Shown one piece after another: positions 6,765 to 15,970 of a DNA stretch of 64,000 nucleotides. Both the position numbers and the translations under genes were made by a program. Numbering within the stretch: the first letter of the stretch is position 1; the number at the start of each line of letters is the position of its first letter. The notes beneath the pieces were generated by a model. The model searched no databases. It saw only the letters and a program-made list of their open reading frames with translations, and was not told where the DNA came from. This stretch comes from PALSA-612 sp963776735 (GTDB lineage Bacteria; Actinomycetota; Thermoleophilia; Gaiellales; Gaiellaceae), in assembly GCA_963776735.1 (NCBI GenBank), contig CAVZNV010000016.1, positions 434,001-498,000 of the forward strand, read 5' to 3'.

Positions 6765-9499
6765 GTGCAGGCCGCGGTCATCGGGCGGAGCGTGGAGCTG
6801 GCTGCGATCGACGCTGCGCTCGCGCAGGTTCGCGAGGGCGGCGGCGCGCTGCTGGCCGTGCGCGGCGACGGCGGCATCGGCAAGACGGCGCTGCTCGACG
6901 CCGTCGCCGCCTCGGCGGAGGACGCACTCGTCGTCCGGATCACGGGACACGAGGCGGATGCCGATCTTCCCTTCGCGGCGCTCGCGGACGGGCTCCGGCG
7001 GCACCGCGACCGACTCGGAGAGCTCGGCGACCGTGACCGGCTCGCGCTCGCAGGCGCACTCTCGCTGGGGGCGCCCGCGACCGGAGAGCCGCTCGCCGTC
7101 CACGCCGGGCTCGTCAGCCTCTGCTCGCTGCTGGCCGAGGAGCAGCCGCGCTCGTCGTCCTCGTCGACGACGCCCAGTGGCTCGACGACGCGACGGCGGA
7201 AGCCTTGCGGTTCCTGGCGCGGCGCATTGCCGACGCCGGCATCGCGATCGTGGTCGCGACGCGTGCGGCCGAGGACGAGTGGAGCGCGCTCGGCGCGACG
7301 GCGATCCCCCTGTCCGGGCTCGGTGTCGAGGACACACGGCTCCTGCTCGCGCGTACCGGCGACTTCGCTCCCGAGGTGGCAGACCGGCTCCACGAGGCGA
7401 CCGGCGGCAACCCGCTCGCGCTGCTCACCGTGCCTGCCTCGCTCACGCCCGGCCAGCGCGTCGGCGCCGAGCCTCTCGAGGAGCCGCTGCCGTCGGAAGG
7501 GATCCTCGAGCGCGCCCTGCCGCAGCGGATCGGCGCGCTGCCGGTGGACACGCAGGCCGCGCTGGTCGTCCTCGCCGCCGCGACGGGCGACGACGCCGGC
7601 GAGATCGCGCAGGCGCTACGAGCCCGGGGCCTCGAGCTCGCGGCGCTCGACGAGGCCGAGCGAGCCGGGGTCGTCGAGCTCGAGCCCGGCCGCGCGCGGT
7701 TCACGCACCCGCTCTACCGCTCCGCGGCCTACCACAGCGCGCCGCGCGACGAGCGCCGCGCGGCGCACAGGGCGTTCGCCGACGGGCTCCGTGACGGCCC
7801 GGACCACGCCCGGCGGGCGCTCCACCTGGCGGAGGCGACCGTCGAGCCTGACGAAGACGTTGCAGCCGAGCTGGAGGCTGCCGCCGCGGACCTGACGAGC
7901 CGCGCGGCTCATCCCCAGGCGGGCTTGTTCCTCGAGCGTGCGGCGCTCCTGTCGCCTGCGCCCGAGGACCGCGCGGCCCGGCTCGTGCTCGCGTCCGCGG
8001 CGGTGCGCGAGCGCGGGGACGGCGTCCACGCCGCCGAACTCGCCCGTGAGGCCGCAGCCGACGCTCCGTCGCCACGCGCGCGCGCGGATGCCGACGCGGC
8101 GCTCGGCCGGGCGCTGATGGTCACCGGCCCGATGGACGATGCCGCTGCACTGCTCGCGTCCGCCGGACGCGCCGTCGCCGCCGACGAGCCGCTCCTCGGA
8201 GCCCGCCGGCTGCTCGCGGCCGCCGACGCAACCTTCGCCGGCGGAGACGACCGCAGCGGGAGGCTGATCGCACGCGAGGCGGCGCGGCTCCTGCGCGGCA
8301 CGAACGAGCCGGAGCGCTACGGCGCACTCGCCTGGATCGCGTTCGCGCGCGCGGCGGCCGAGGACACGACCCACGTCGACCGCGTGATCGACCTGATCGC
8401 GACCAACGTCGACGCGACCACCGGCGACGAGCGGGTCGTCTCGGCGGCGGCGACGCTGATCATGTTCGCCGACCGGTTCCGCGACTGCGCCGAGTACTGC
8501 GGGCTCGTCGTGGCGAGAGCGCGCACCGAGGGCCGCCTGACGCTCCTCGTCGAGTCGCTGCGCGCCCTCGCGCAGGCGGAGCTGCGGCTCGGCCGGTTCA
8601 CCGAGGCGGCGGCGATCGGCACCGATGCGCTGCTGCTCGCAGAGGGCGCCGGCCAGTCCGTCCAGATGACGGGGCTCCTCGTCGACCTCGGGGAGTGCGC
8701 CGCCTGGCGCGGAGACGAGGCCGAGCTCGAGCGGTTCGCCTCGCGCGGGCTCGGACTCGCGCAGCAGCTCGACATCCGTTCGCTGATCGCGTCGTTCGAG
8801 CGGCTCCGCGCCCTGATCGCATTCGGACTCGGACGGCTCCCGGAAGCCGCCGAGCGCTTCCAGCGCACACTCGCCGAGGACGTCGCGCGCCACCCGGATC
8901 GCTACCCGTCGGCTCGCGCCGAGCTCGTCGAGGTGCTCGTGCGGCTCGGGGAGCTAGAGGCGGCGCAAAGCGAGCTGGACGTGCTGACGGCGTTCCCGGT
9001 GCGCGAGCGAGCGCCGCGGATGCTCTCCGTCGAGGAGCGCTGCCGCGGCCTGCTCGCTCCCGACGACGAGTTCGAGGCGTGCTTCCGCCGCGCGCTCGAG
9101 CTGCACCCGCTGTTCGAGGACGAGGCTGTAAAGGCCCGCAACCTGCTCGCCTACGGCATGGCACTCCGGCGCGCACGACGGCCGACGGACGCGCGCGTGC
9201 AGCTGCGGGCTGCGGCGGAGGCGTTCGAGCGTTGCGGCGCCTGGGTCTGGGCGCGGCACGCGGGCAGCGAGCTCCGGGCTGCCGGCGGCGGCGCCTTCGT
9301 CCCGCGAGCGGTCGCCGGCGAGACGCTGACGCCGCAGGAGTACCAGGTGGCCCAGCTCGTGGCGACCGGCGCGACGAACCGCGAGGTCGGCGCCGCGCTC
9401 TTCCTCAGCGTCAAGACCGTCGAGGCGCACCTCTCACGCATCTATCGCAAGCTCGGCATCTCGAGCCGCCGGGCGCTCACCCGCGCGCTCGAGAGCTAG
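6765..9499 (+). CDS. Large ATP-binding LuxR-family regulator (LAL type), frameshifted
   Basis: About 911 residues once corrected. Domains in order: an NTPase domain with Walker A GDGGIGKTA, a tetratricopeptide-like helical middle region, and a C-terminal LuxR HTH (LTPQEYQVAQLVATGATNRE, then SVKTVEAHLSRIYRKLG). This is the layout of MalT-type LAL transcription regulators. The reading frame shifts at about 7148, just before Walker B. After LLAEEQP the expected LVVLVDDAQWLDD is encoded one frame over, and inserting one G restores the frame. This may be a real disruption or a sequence error. GTG 6765 has GGGGAG 10 bases upstream. Confidence 0.8.
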
Positions 9500-11880
9500 G
9501 TTCCCGCGCTTTCGCCGCCCCAGCGGTGGAGCGCCCAGCCGGGGATGAAGCGGTTGTCCGTGCCGATCAGGCCGGCGATCGCGAGCGCCGAGCCGCCGAG
9601 GATCGCGAGCCACGAGAGCGGCCCCGGAACCGACAGCGCGTAGAAGTGGCGCGAGAACGGGACGAGGAGCACGAGCAGGTACAGGCCGCCGAGCACGGCG
9701 CAGAGCGCGGCCACCCACGCGCCGCGTCGGGCCGTCGTCGACTCGAGCGCGAGAATCAGGTAGAGACCCACGACCAGCAGCACGGTCGCGGCGACGGTGC
9801 GCCCCTCCTTCAGCGGTTTGTCGAGCACGTCGTAGACGAACAGGTAGCTCGACAGGACTCCGAGACCCGCGGCCGTCCCCGCCGGAATCGCGAACCGCGC
9901 GATGTCCCGCAGGAAGCCCTTGATCCGGAAGTCGCCGGCGCTCGGCGACAGCGCGAGGAAGAAGCCGGGGATGCCGATTGCCAGCGAGGCGACCAGCGAC
10001 AGGTGCCGGGGCAGCAGCGGGTACGCGATCGGCGTCAGGCCGATCGAGCAGACGAGGAAGACCGCGAACGCCGACTTGGTGATGAACAGCTTCGTGACGC
10101 GCGTCAGGTTCCTGAGCACCTTGCGGCCCTCGACGACCATGTCCGGTACGGACCCGAAGTCGTCCTTGACGAGGACGAGGTCGGCGACGCTCCTCGCCAT
10201 CTGCGTGCCTGAGCCCTGCGCGATGGCGAGGCGTGCCGCCTTCAGCGCCGGCACGTCGTTGACGCCGTCGCCGATCATCGCCACGTAGTGGCCCGCCGCG
10301 GTCAGCGCTTCGACGACCGCCTTCTTGCCCTCCGGAGAGATCCGGCCGATGACCGAGGTGCCGAGCACGGCTTTCGCGAGCGCCGGCTTGCCGGTCGGCA
10401 GTTCGCTCCCGTCGAGCGGCGGGCCCTTCTCGGGCACGCCGGCCGCGCGCGCGATCGCCGCGACCGTCTCGGGACGGTCGCCCGAGAGCACCCGTAGCTC
10501 GATGTTCTGCGCGAGCAGGTACTCGACGGTCTCACGCGCCTGCGGGCGGAGCTGCTCGCCGATGACGACGATGCCGAGCGGGTGCAGGTCCGCCGGCGGG
10601 CCCTCTTCGGCCCGCACGTCGCCGAGGTCTGCGGACGTCGTGCCGATCGCGACCACGCGGCGCCCGTCCGCCGACTCCTTCTCGGCGCGCTCCTTGAGGC
10701 CGTCGAGCGGGAACAGCTCCGGCGCGCCGAGCACGTAGCGGTCGGAGCCGAGAAGGACGGCGCTCCAGCGGCGGCTGGACGCGAAGGGCACCTCCGCCTC
10801 GGGCCGCTCGACCGGCTCCGGGAAGGCAGCACGGATCGCGTCCAGTGTGGACGTCCGGCTCGCCGCGCTCGCGCCGTAGCGGCCGAGCGCCTTGTCGAGC
10901 TCGTCCTGCATCACGCCCGGCGCCGGCACGGTCTCGAGCACCTTCGGCTCGGGCTCCGTGAGCGTGCCCGTCTTGTCCGTGCAGATGAAGTCGACCGAGG
11001 CGAGCGACTCGAGCGCGTTCAACTGCTGGACGAGCGCGCCACGGCGGGCCATGCGCAGTGCCGCGACCGCGAACGTCAGGCTCGTGAGCAGGATCAGCCC
11101 TTCGGGGACGATCGTCACGGTCGCCGCGACCGCGGTCGGAACGGCGTCGCTCACCTTCGTGTGCCGGTGGTACAGCGCGTACCCGAGCAGCAGGCCGAGC
11201 GGGACGATCACCGCGACGAGGATCAGCAGGAGCCTGTTCAGCGCACGCTCGAGCGGCGAGCGTGGATGCCGGAACGACCGCGCCTCGCCGGTGATCTTCG
11301 AGGCGTAGCTCTGGTCGCCGACCGCAGTCACCTCGAACTCGCCGATGCCCTCGGTCACGAACGACGCCGAGCGAACCTCCTCGCCGGGCGTACGGACGAC
11401 GGGTCGCGACTCGCCGGTGAGGACCGACTCGTCGATCGCGAGGCCGGATGCGGTCTCGAGCGTTCCGTCGGCGACGATCTGGTCGCCCGCCTGGATGCGC
11501 AGCAGGTCGCCGACGACCACGTGGTCGACGCCCACCTGGCGTGCTGCACCGTCCCGCACGACCGTGGCCGTCGGGGCGACGAGCGCCGCCAGCCGGTCGA
11601 GCGCCCGCTTCGCCCGTACCTCCTGGACGATCCCGATCGTCGAGTTGAAGAAGAGGATCCCGAGGAAGAGCGCGTCCTGCCACTCGCCGAACGCGATCGT
11701 CACCGCCCCGGCGACGGCCAAAATCAGGTTGAAGATCGTGAAGACGTTGGCGCGGACGATGCTCGCGTACGAGCGGCTCGTCGCCGGCTTCTGCAGCGGG
11801 CCGCGCTCGGCGAGCCGTTTGGCCGCCTCGGCCTCGGTCAGCCCCGTCGGCGGCGACGCCGGGATCGTCGCGGTCGCCAT
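9496..11880 (-). CDS. P-type cation-transporting ATPase (CtpE-like)
   Basis: Membrane ion pump of 794 residues. Visible motifs are TGES in the actuator domain, DKTGTLT with the phosphorylated Asp, and GDGVNDVPALKAA. The transmembrane motif VPEGL is followed by the QLNALESLASVDFICTDKTG segment, which resembles mycobacterial CtpE, reported as a Ca2+ transporter. There is no heavy-metal-associated domain and no CPC motif, so copper or zinc is unlikely. Ca2+ is inferred from resemblance only. The gene converges with the LuxR regulator, and the stops overlap by 2 bp. It diverges from the HTH regulator across an AT-rich promoter region. Confidence 0.85.
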   Translation of the reverse strand: MATATIPASPPTGLTEAEAAKRLAERGPLQKPATSRSYASIVRANVFTIFNLILAVAGAVTIAFGEWQDALFLGILFFNSTIGIVQEVRAKRALDRLAALVAPTATVVRDGAARQVGVDHVVVGDLLRIQAGDQIVADGTLETASGLAIDESVLTGESRPVVRTPGEEVRSASFVTEGIGEFEVTAVGDQSYASKITGEARSFRHPRSPLERALNRLLLILVAVIVPLGLLLGYALYHRHTKVSDAVPTAVAATVTIVPEGLILLTSLTFAVAALRMARRGALVQQLNALESLASVDFICTDKTGTLTEPEPKVLETVPAPGVMQDELDKALGRYGASAASRTSTLDAIRAAFPEPVERPEAEVPFASSRRWSAVLLGSDRYVLGAPELFPLDGLKERAEKESADGRRVVAIGTTSADLGDVRAEEGPPADLHPLGIVVIGEQLRPQARETVEYLLAQNIELRVLSGDRPETVAAIARAAGVPEKGPPLDGSELPTGKPALAKAVLGTSVIGRISPEGKKAVVEALTAAGHYVAMIGDGVNDVPALKAARLAIAQGSGTQMARSVADLVLVKDDFGSVPDMVVEGRKVLRNLTRVTKLFITKSAFAVFLVCSIGLTPIAYPLLPRHLSLVASLAIGIPGFFLALSPSAGDFRIKGFLRDIARFAIPAGTAAGLGVLSSYLFVYDVLDKPLKEGRTVAATVLLVVGLYLILALESTTARRGAWVAALCAVLGGLYLLVLLVPFSRHFYALSVPGPLSWLAILGGSALAIAGLIGTDNRFIPGWALHRWGGESAGT

Positions 11881-11889
11881 GCGGAGAAC

Positions 11890-11927
11890 CTACCTGGACA
11901 TTTCTAAAGTTTTATAGTTTGTTTTTA
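11890..11927. promoter_or_regulatory. AT-rich divergent promoter/operator region
   Basis: An unusually AT-rich patch between the P-type ATPase and the HTH regulator. TATAGT at 11913-11918 could be the -10 box for leaderless transcription from GTG 11928. CTAAA at 11904-11908 and TTTAG at 11924-11928 form a widely spaced inverted repeat that could be an operator. Confidence 0.4.
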
Positions 11928-12626
11928 GTGGTTGCCCTGGACGCCCTCTCCCAGCCGGAGTTGCGTGAGGTGGTGCTCTTCGCGCGGTCCCGGGCCGAGG
12001 CGGTGAGCGCGGACGACGTCGCCATGCAGTTCGGGATTCACCGGACGGTCGCCCGTGCCCGCCTGGAGCGACTGGCAAGCGCCGGCCTGCTGTCGGTCTC
12101 GTTCGAGCGCCGGACGGGCCGCTCGGGTCCCGGTGCGGGTCGACCGGCGAAGCTCTACTCCGTCCCGCCGGAGACGGAGGCGATCGAGTTCCCGGAACGG
12201 CGCTACGACCTGCTGCTCGGCCACCTCGCCGGGCAACTCCCGGACGACGTGCTCACCGAGGCGGGCGTCTCCTTCGGAGCCGACCTCGCGGCCGAAGCCC
12301 ATCTCGGCCGGACCCGCGGACTGAGGCCGGCTGCGGAACGGGCGTGCGCGGCACTCGGCGCCCTCGGCTTCCAGGCGACGGTCGTCGAGTCCACGGACGC
12401 CTCGGTCACGATCGCCACGGCCACGTGCCCGCTGCGTCCCCTCGTCGTCGCCAACCCGGCCGGCACGGCGCCGATCGACCGCGGACTCTGGATCGGCCTC
12501 CTCCAGGCCCACCTGGCACGAGGCACCTGCAACGATGTGACCTGCGAGGCGGAAGGATGTCTCGATCCCCATGCGTGCTGCCGCGTGCGGCTCACGTTCG
12601 ACATCGACAAGCGAGAGAAGGAGTAA
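11928..12626 (+). CDS. HTH transcriptional regulator with Cys-rich C-terminus (COG2345/SufR-like)
   Basis: About 232 residues. An N-terminal winged HTH (SADDVAMQFGIHRTVARARL) is followed by an effector domain ending in a Cys cluster (TCPLRP, GTCNDVTC, EGC, HACC). This pattern fits the SufR-like branch of ArsR/COG2345 regulators, in which Cys residues bind an Fe-S cluster; that function is inferred. A TTG at 11919 is an alternative start, but GTG 11928 suits a leaderless transcript from the TATAGT box. The stop lies 2 bp before the FAD reductase gene, so the two are co-transcribed. Confidence 0.7.
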   Translation: MVALDALSQPELREVVLFARSRAEAVSADDVAMQFGIHRTVARARLERLASAGLLSVSFERRTGRSGPGAGRPAKLYSVPPETEAIEFPERRYDLLLGHLAGQLPDDVLTEAGVSFGADLAAEAHLGRTRGLRPAAERACAALGALGFQATVVESTDASVTIATATCPLRPLVVANPAGTAPIDRGLWIGLLQAHLARGTCNDVTCEAEGCLDPHACCRVRLTFDIDKREKE

Positions 12627-12628
12627 CC

Positions 12629-13771
12629 GTGCGCTCGTACCGTTACCTGATCGTCGGCGGAGGCATGACCGGCGACGCCGCCTGCCGCGGCATCCGTGAG
12701 CACGACACCGAGGGCTCGATCGGGCTCGTCGGCGCCGAGCCGCACCCGCCCTACGACCGGCCGCCGCTGACGAAGGCACTCTGGCAGGGCAAGGACGAGA
12801 GCTCGATCTGGCGCGGCACCGAGGAGTCCGGGGCCGAGCTGATCCTCGGCCGGCGAGTCGTCTCGCTCGACCTCGACGCGCACACCGCGACCGACGACCA
12901 GGGCGAGCAGTACGGCTGGGAGAAGCTCCTGCTCGCGACGGGCGGCAAGCCGCGGCAGATTCCCGGCCTCGACGACGCGCTCTACTACCGCACATTCGAC
13001 GACTACACGCGCCTGCGCCGGCTCGTCGGCGAGGGCACGAGCTTCCTCGTCGTCGGCGGCGGCTTCATCGGCTCCGAGATCGCAGCGGCACTCCAGTCAA
13101 ACGGGGCGAGCGCGACCATGGTCTTCCCGGACGACGGCATCTGTGCCCGGCTCTTCCCGGCGGCACTGTCCGACTTCGTCACGAACTACTACCGGGAGAA
13201 GGGTGTCGACGTGGAGACCGGGCAGAGGGTCGCTGCCGACGACCAGCGAATCGCCCAGGCCACCGCCGTGATCGCAGGCCTCGGCATCGTGCCCGACACC
13301 GACCTCGCCGAGCAGGCGGGCCTGCCGGTCGACAACGGCATCGTCGTCGACGATCGCGGCCGCGTCGGCGGACGCGACGACGTGTTCGCCGCCGGCGACG
13401 TCGCCCGCTTCCCGGTCCCGGCTCTCGGCACGACGATGCGGGTCGAGCACGAGGACCACGCCAAGTCCCACGGGAAGGCCGTCGGCGCGAACATGGCGGG
13501 CGCCGACACGCCCTACGACCACCTGCCGTTCTTCTACTCCGACCTCTTCGACCTCGGTTACGAGGCCGTCGGCGAGATCGACTCCCGTCACGAGACGGTC
13601 GAGCACTGGAAGGAGCCCGGCCGCGAAGGCGTTGTCGCCTACGTGGACGGGGACGGCAAGCCGCGCGGATTCCTGCTCTGGAACGTCTGGGGCAAGGTCG
13701 ACGACGCCCGCGAGCTGATCCGCGGTGGTCGGGCGGTCGACGCGGCGACCGTGGAGGAGCTCGCCGGCTAG
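12629..13771 (+). CDS. FAD/NAD(P)-dependent ferredoxin/rubredoxin reductase-like oxidoreductase
   Basis: 380 residues, class of BphA4/rubredoxin reductases. An N-terminal FAD-binding Rossmann motif (LIVGGGMTGDAACRGI) is followed by PPYDRPPLTKALW, a second NAD-binding Rossmann motif (FLVVGGGFIGSEIAAAL) and the second FAD motif DVFAAGDVARFP. It probably transfers electrons from NAD(P)H to a small Fe-S or other acceptor that is not encoded nearby. GTG 12629 has a GAGAAGGAG ribosome-binding site. The gene is coupled to the Cys-rich regulator, which suggests redox or Fe-S control. Confidence 0.85.
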   Translation: MRSYRYLIVGGGMTGDAACRGIREHDTEGSIGLVGAEPHPPYDRPPLTKALWQGKDESSIWRGTEESGAELILGRRVVSLDLDAHTATDDQGEQYGWEKLLLATGGKPRQIPGLDDALYYRTFDDYTRLRRLVGEGTSFLVVGGGFIGSEIAAALQSNGASATMVFPDDGICARLFPAALSDFVTNYYREKGVDVETGQRVAADDQRIAQATAVIAGLGIVPDTDLAEQAGLPVDNGIVVDDRGRVGGRDDVFAAGDVARFPVPALGTTMRVEHEDHAKSHGKAVGANMAGADTPYDHLPFFYSDLFDLGYEAVGEIDSRHETVEHWKEPGREGVVAYVDGDGKPRGFLLWNVWGKVDDARELIRGGRAVDAATVEELAG

Positions 13772-14487
13772 GCGCTGCCGAGCTGGCGATGGATGCGCAG
13801 ATGATTCGCGATCACGACGTCGAGTCCGTTCTTGTCACGGAAGCGCTCGAAGTAGGCCGTGCGCTGCGGCGAGTCGAACGCGCCGGAGGCGTTGCTCTCG
13901 TGGATCGCGTAGCAGACGCCGAGGCCTGGAAGCCGTTCCGGCAGGACGCCGGCGGCGCACATGCGGAGCATGAAGTCCCAGTCGCAATAGCCGCCGAGCT
14001 CGCGGTCGAGCATGCCGAGCCGCCGGTGCATGACCCGCGGGTAGGCGATGCTGCTCGTGAGGATCGTGTTGTTCTCGCGCAGGGACTCGGCCGTGGCCTC
14101 GAGGTCGAACGACTCGCGGGTCCCGTCGTCGTAGACGACCCAGCCGCCGCGGTAGAAGAAGCGCGGCTCCGGGCCGACCGCGGCGTGCAGCGTCGAAAGG
14201 TGCGCCGGATCGTCCCACCAGTCGTCGTCGTCCAGCCAGCAGAGGAGCTCACCGCGGGCGCGGCAGATCGCCGCGGTACGGGCGTCGACCTGGCCGGTGC
14301 CGGGGCTGGGAACGGCCGTGACGCGCGGGTCGCCGAAGGCGTGGACGAGCTCGATGCCGGTACCGTCGCCGTCGTCGACGACGATCGCCTCCCAGTCGGC
14401 GAGATCCTGCGCCCGGAGGCTCTCCAGCATTCGCTCCAGCTCGGGCCGGCCGAGCGTGGGCGTGATCACGGACGCGAACGGATCCAC
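13768..14487 (-). CDS. Family 2 glycosyltransferase
   Basis: 239 residues with a GT-A fold. The N-terminus SVITPTLGRPELERMLESL is followed by WEAIVVDDGD, the metal-binding DxD-like region LDDDDWWDD, and YCDWDFMLRM near the catalytic base. It is a soluble, cytoplasmic or membrane-associated NDP-sugar transferase; donor and acceptor are unknown. It is convergent with the FAD reductase (4-bp overlap of ends) and divergent from folE, with a 29-bp gap. No other polysaccharide genes are nearby, so it looks like an isolated enzyme. Confidence 0.85.
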   Translation of the reverse strand: MDPFASVITPTLGRPELERMLESLRAQDLADWEAIVVDDGDGTGIELVHAFGDPRVTAVPSPGTGQVDARTAAICRARGELLCWLDDDDWWDDPAHLSTLHAAVGPEPRFFYRGGWVVYDDGTRESFDLEATAESLRENNTILTSSIAYPRVMHRRLGMLDRELGGYCDWDFMLRMCAAGVLPERLPGLGVCYAIHESNASGAFDSPQRTAYFERFRDKNGLDVVIANHLRIHRQLGSA

Positions 14488-14516
14488 AACCTGACGATAG
14501 AGACGAGGAGGTAGGA

Positions 14517-15161
14517 GTGAGCGAGAACGTGGTCGACCTGCGGGAGGCGGTTGCCCTCCGGGCGGCGCACGCGCCGCGAGAAATCGACGCCGACGACTGG
14601 CGCCGTTACGAGCGGTACATGAAGGAGATCTTCACCGCGCTCGGCATGGAGCCGGACACGGCGGGCACGCGCGAGACGCCCGAGCGGTTCCTGCGCGCGC
14701 TGTACGACGCGACGGCGGGCTACGAAGGCGATCCGAAGCTGCTCACGGCCTTCCCGGCCGAGTCGAGCGGCGGGCCGGACAGCCTCGCAGCCCAGGTGGT
14801 CGAGGGCCCGATCTCGTTCCACTGCCTCTGCGAGCACCACGCGCTGCCGTTCTTCGGCGCGGCCCATGTGGCCTATGTACCGCGGGACGAGATCATCGGC
14901 ATCTCCAAGCTGACACGGCTCGTGCAGCTCTTCGCGCGCCGGTTCACGGTTCAGGAGCGGCTGGGAGAGCAGATCGCCGACTCGCTCGTCGACCTGATCG
15001 ACCCGCACGGCGTCGCCGTCCACCTCGAGGCCGCCCACCTCTGCACCCAGATGCGCGGCGTCCGCGAGGAGAACTCCCGCACCGTGACGACGTTCTGGCG
15101 CGGCAGCTACACGGACGACCCGGCACTGCGGCAGGACTTCCTCACGCTCGTCCGTGCCTAG
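14517..15161 (+). CDS. folE: GTP cyclohydrolase I
   Basis: Converts GTP to 7,8-dihydroneopterin triphosphate and releases formate; first step of folate/pterin synthesis. 214 residues. The Zn-site region FHCLCEHHALPFFG and the later HLCTQMRGV are intact, as are GISKLTRLVQLFARRFTVQE and TPERF. GTG 14517 has a strong AGGAGGTAGGA ribosome-binding site. The next gene starts inside its last codons (8-bp overlap), so translation is coupled to the RibD-like reductase. Confidence 0.96.
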   Translation: MSENVVDLREAVALRAAHAPREIDADDWRRYERYMKEIFTALGMEPDTAGTRETPERFLRALYDATAGYEGDPKLLTAFPAESSGGPDSLAAQVVEGPISFHCLCEHHALPFFGAAHVAYVPRDEIIGISKLTRLVQLFARRFTVQERLGEQIADSLVDLIDPHGVAVHLEAAHLCTQMRGVREENSRTVTTFWRGSYTDDPALRQDFLTLVRA

Positions 15162-15970
15162 CCCGCTCGAGCTCCTGTGGGAGGCGCCGGGGCTGCCCCG
15201 TGACCCGCTTCCCGCGGAGCTCGAATGGCAGTATGGCGGCCCGTTCGGGCTGGAGCCGCCGCTCCTGTACGCGAACTTCGTCGAGACACTGGACGGAGTT
15301 GTCGCCATCCGCTCGGAGCCGAAATCGAATCGACTGGTCAGCGGCAACAGCGAGAGCGACCGCTTCGTCATGGGGCTGCTACGGGCGGCCGCCGATTGCG
15401 TGTTGATCGGCTCGGGCACGCTCCACGGGTCCCCGAAAGCGCTGTGGACGCCGGAGAAGGCGCATCCAGACAGCCGCAACTCGTACGCAAAGCTGCGCAT
15501 CCTCCTCGGACTCCGCCCCGAGCCGCAGCTGGCCGTGCTGACGGCGAGCGGCGCGCTCGATCCCGAGCATCCCGCGCTCGAACACGGCGCGATCGTCCTC
15601 ACAACCCGGCGCGGTAGCGAGCGATGCCGGCGCGACCTGCCGGGCGCGGTCGAGATCGAGGTGCTGGACGGCGAGACGGCGGTGGACCCGGCGGAGGCGG
15701 TCGCCGCGTTGCGGGCGCGCAGGCTACGAGCGGATCCTCTCGGAGGCCGGCCCGCACGTCTTCGGCTCCCTGCTCGAGGCCGGGCTCGTGGACGAGCTGT
15801 TCCTGACCATCTCGCCGCTGCTCGCCGGCCGATCCGGTCTGAGCGAGCGGCTCGGGCCCGTCGAGGCCGCGGAGCTCCTCCCGGAGCACACGGAGCAGGC
15901 GCGGCTGCTCGGCGTCCGGCGTGACGGCGCGCATCTCTTCCTGCGCTACGGGCTACGCTCCGCCGCGTGA
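15154..15970 (+). CDS. RibD C-terminal/dihydrofolate-reductase-family reductase, frameshifted
   Basis: Pyrimidine/pterin reductase of the RibD_C superfamily. The N-terminus YANFVETLDGVVAI and ADCVLIGSGTL are family motifs. After VAALRAR (about 15720) the frame breaks. The neighbouring frame continues with GYERILSEAGPHVFGSLLEA and VDELFLTISPLLAGRS, exactly the expected continuation. Removing one base near 15721 restores a protein of about 271 residues. This is either a recent pseudogene or an assembly error. The overlap with folE suggests a pterin- or flavin-related reduction. The stop (15968-15970) overlaps the start of the NuoEF gene. Confidence 0.8.
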
